From Trogon surrucura (taxonomy: Eukaryota; Chordata; Aves; Trogoniformes; Trogonidae): a DNA stretch of 64,000 bases. The notes under the pieces are model-generated. The model had not been told where the DNA came from, did no database searches, and saw nothing but the letters and a program-made list of their open reading frames with translations. Positions 63,044 to 64,000 of the stretch are shown one piece after another. Made by a program: the position numbers and the translations under genes. The stretch's first letter is position 1. Every line of letters starts with the position of its first letter. The stretch lies in assembly GCA_020746105.1 (NCBI GenBank), contig CM036657.1, forward strand, positions 7,727,087 to 7,791,086. Reading direction: 5' to 3'.

Positions 63044-63112
63044 GGAACATCTGGTGTTGTTTGCTCTGTTGGATTCCTCCCACAGCTTGGCCAGGGCTAA
63101 AGGAAGAGTACA
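63043..63112 (-). repeat. Segment K fragment, inverted
   Basis: Matches 29757-29830 of ERV-B3 (GGGAACATCTGGTGTTG, CAGCTTGGCCAGGGCT) and lies opposite in direction to the copy at 63240. Confidence 0.8.
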
Positions 63113-63173
63113 AGGGACTATACACTATATAGTATTAATCACATATGTGATGTATTGATAACCTATTTTAGCA

Positions 63174-63202
63174 TATATATATATATTTATATATATATTC
63201 CA
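63174..63202. repeat. (AT)n microsatellite
   Basis: Two runs of alternating AT separated by TTT. Confidence 0.95.
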
Positions 63203-63239
63203 ATGCCAATCTGTAAGAGCTTTGCTGTAAGACTAAATG

Positions 63240-63895
63240 TGTGGTGGGAACCAGCAGGGTGATCTTTCTTTATCTGAAGGCCAGGTGCAAGGCTGGGAAA
63301 CTGGCTGCCTCTTGCTTTGTTAGAAGCATGTTACAAGACCATAAGACCAGAGGTCTGTCTTTGGTGAGAAATACGTGCTTAAGGACCAAAATAGATCGGG
63401 AGACTCCCTTGTATTCTTCCTTTAGCCCTGGCCAGGCTGTGGGAGGAATCCAATGGAGCGAACAACACCAGCTGTTCTCACGTTCAAAGTTATGTAAGGT
63501 TGTTTATGTAATAGTATAAAAGCTGGATCATCTTGCAGTGATTTCGGAGACCTCACCTACGACTGGACACACTGCGTAGGACTTCCAAATTGCCGAGAGA
63601 GTTCTCCGGAATCCTCGCTGCAACAGGGGCTCCCCAGCGACTGCGGATCTGGATGATGATATTAGGGCGATTGGTGATGGATCTTTCTTAACAACTCTCG
63701 CTAACCGCATATAGTACTGATTAGGTGCATTACCCTGCTTGTTCTCCTTGCTGCTTAAAACTAGAGTATAATAAGCTTGCATTGCCTTGTTCTTGTAATA
63801 CTTTGAAATAGACAGTAAAATAAGCCAACCCTTCTGTTGGTGCCTGTGTCCTTTTCTGTGGGACGCCCACCCTCCCTGGGCCAATTAACAAAACA
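63240..63895 (+). repeat. LTR-like element K, free copy
   Basis: 63240-63660 is similar to the segment found inside all ERV-B copies, here outside any ERV. A TATA-like AGTATAAAAGCTGG lies at 63511-63524. After the shared part it continues to ACAAAACA with AAATAAGCC near 63815 in place of a standard poly(A) signal. This free copy is why I read the segment as an LTR. No target duplication was found. Confidence 0.55.
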
Positions 63896-63900
63896 TTACT

Positions 63901-64000
63901 ACAAAGAACATTGCTGCGCGCCTGAAGTTTGCGAAAGAGCACATTGACATTCCAGACTGGTATTGGCAAAATGTTTTGAGCACCGATGAGACAAAGACTG
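63901..64000 (+). pseudogene. Tc1-like transposase fragment at window edge
   Basis: Encodes NIAARLKFAKEHIDIPDWYW and then QNVLSTDETK, the block around the first catalytic Asp of Tc1-type transposases (usually in a W-(S/T)-D-E-(T/S) context). The window ends here, so its extent is unknown. It covers a part of the enzyme not present in the 49265 fragment. Confidence 0.82.

Overview
This is bird nuclear DNA, assembled around one run of 100 Ns. The main evidence is several CR1 LINE copies ending in the avian ATTCTATG-type 3' repeat, together with gamma-, beta- and alpha-like endogenous retroviruses (ERVs) and solo LTRs. I find no convincing host protein gene, no tRNA or rRNA gene and no CRISPR array. 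By the boundaries given here about three quarters of the window is transposable element, much of it nested. The species cannot be named from the sequence.

Layout. 1-2658 is plain non-coding DNA. 2663-7417 is ERV-A (+), an internally deleted gammaretrovirus with two LTRs and a 4-bp target duplication. 7683-14570 is ERV-B1 (-), a beta-like provirus whose pol carries a solo LTR (10063-11246) and whose 5' LTR is cut by ERV-C (+, 14573 to the gap), a gammaretrovirus with gag and the first codons of protease. After the gap (17194-17293) lies ERV-B4 (-, to 19475), then a GC-rich stretch that could be a host CpG island (about 19480-23400). 25220-35497 is a four-layer nest: an LTR (family E) holding a CR1 and ERV-B2 (+), with ERV-B3 (-) inside ERV-B2 flanked by GAATTC. 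Solo LTRs I (itself holding ERV-B solo LTR B5), F and H follow to 39007, each with a target duplication I can read.

39272-49003 is ERV-D (+), the most complete provirus. It has a tRNA-Trp-type primer site, an open 731-codon gag, a dUTPase-protease frame reached by a canonical -1 slippery site, pol (cut by a CR1 and four stops), an unexplained cysteine-rich frame between pol and env, and an alpharetrovirus-type env with one frameshift. Its LTRs differ by three substitutions and one indel, so it is young. Then come a Tc1-like transposase fragment, a CR1, a gammaretroviral remnant (ERV-J, 51168-54668), two CR1s, about 3.9 kb of plain DNA, more LTR and CR1 fragments, and the start of a second Tc1-like fragment at the right edge.

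How the pieces relate. ERV-B and ERV-D share a plan: beta-like Gag, dUTPase plus protease and pol, with a transmembrane Env of the CX6CC type whose C-terminus is encoded inside the 3' LTR. No ERV-B copy here has an integrase, and copies share the same internal deletions, so the family was probably moved in trans by helper viruses. All ERV genes described are broken or ancient copies.
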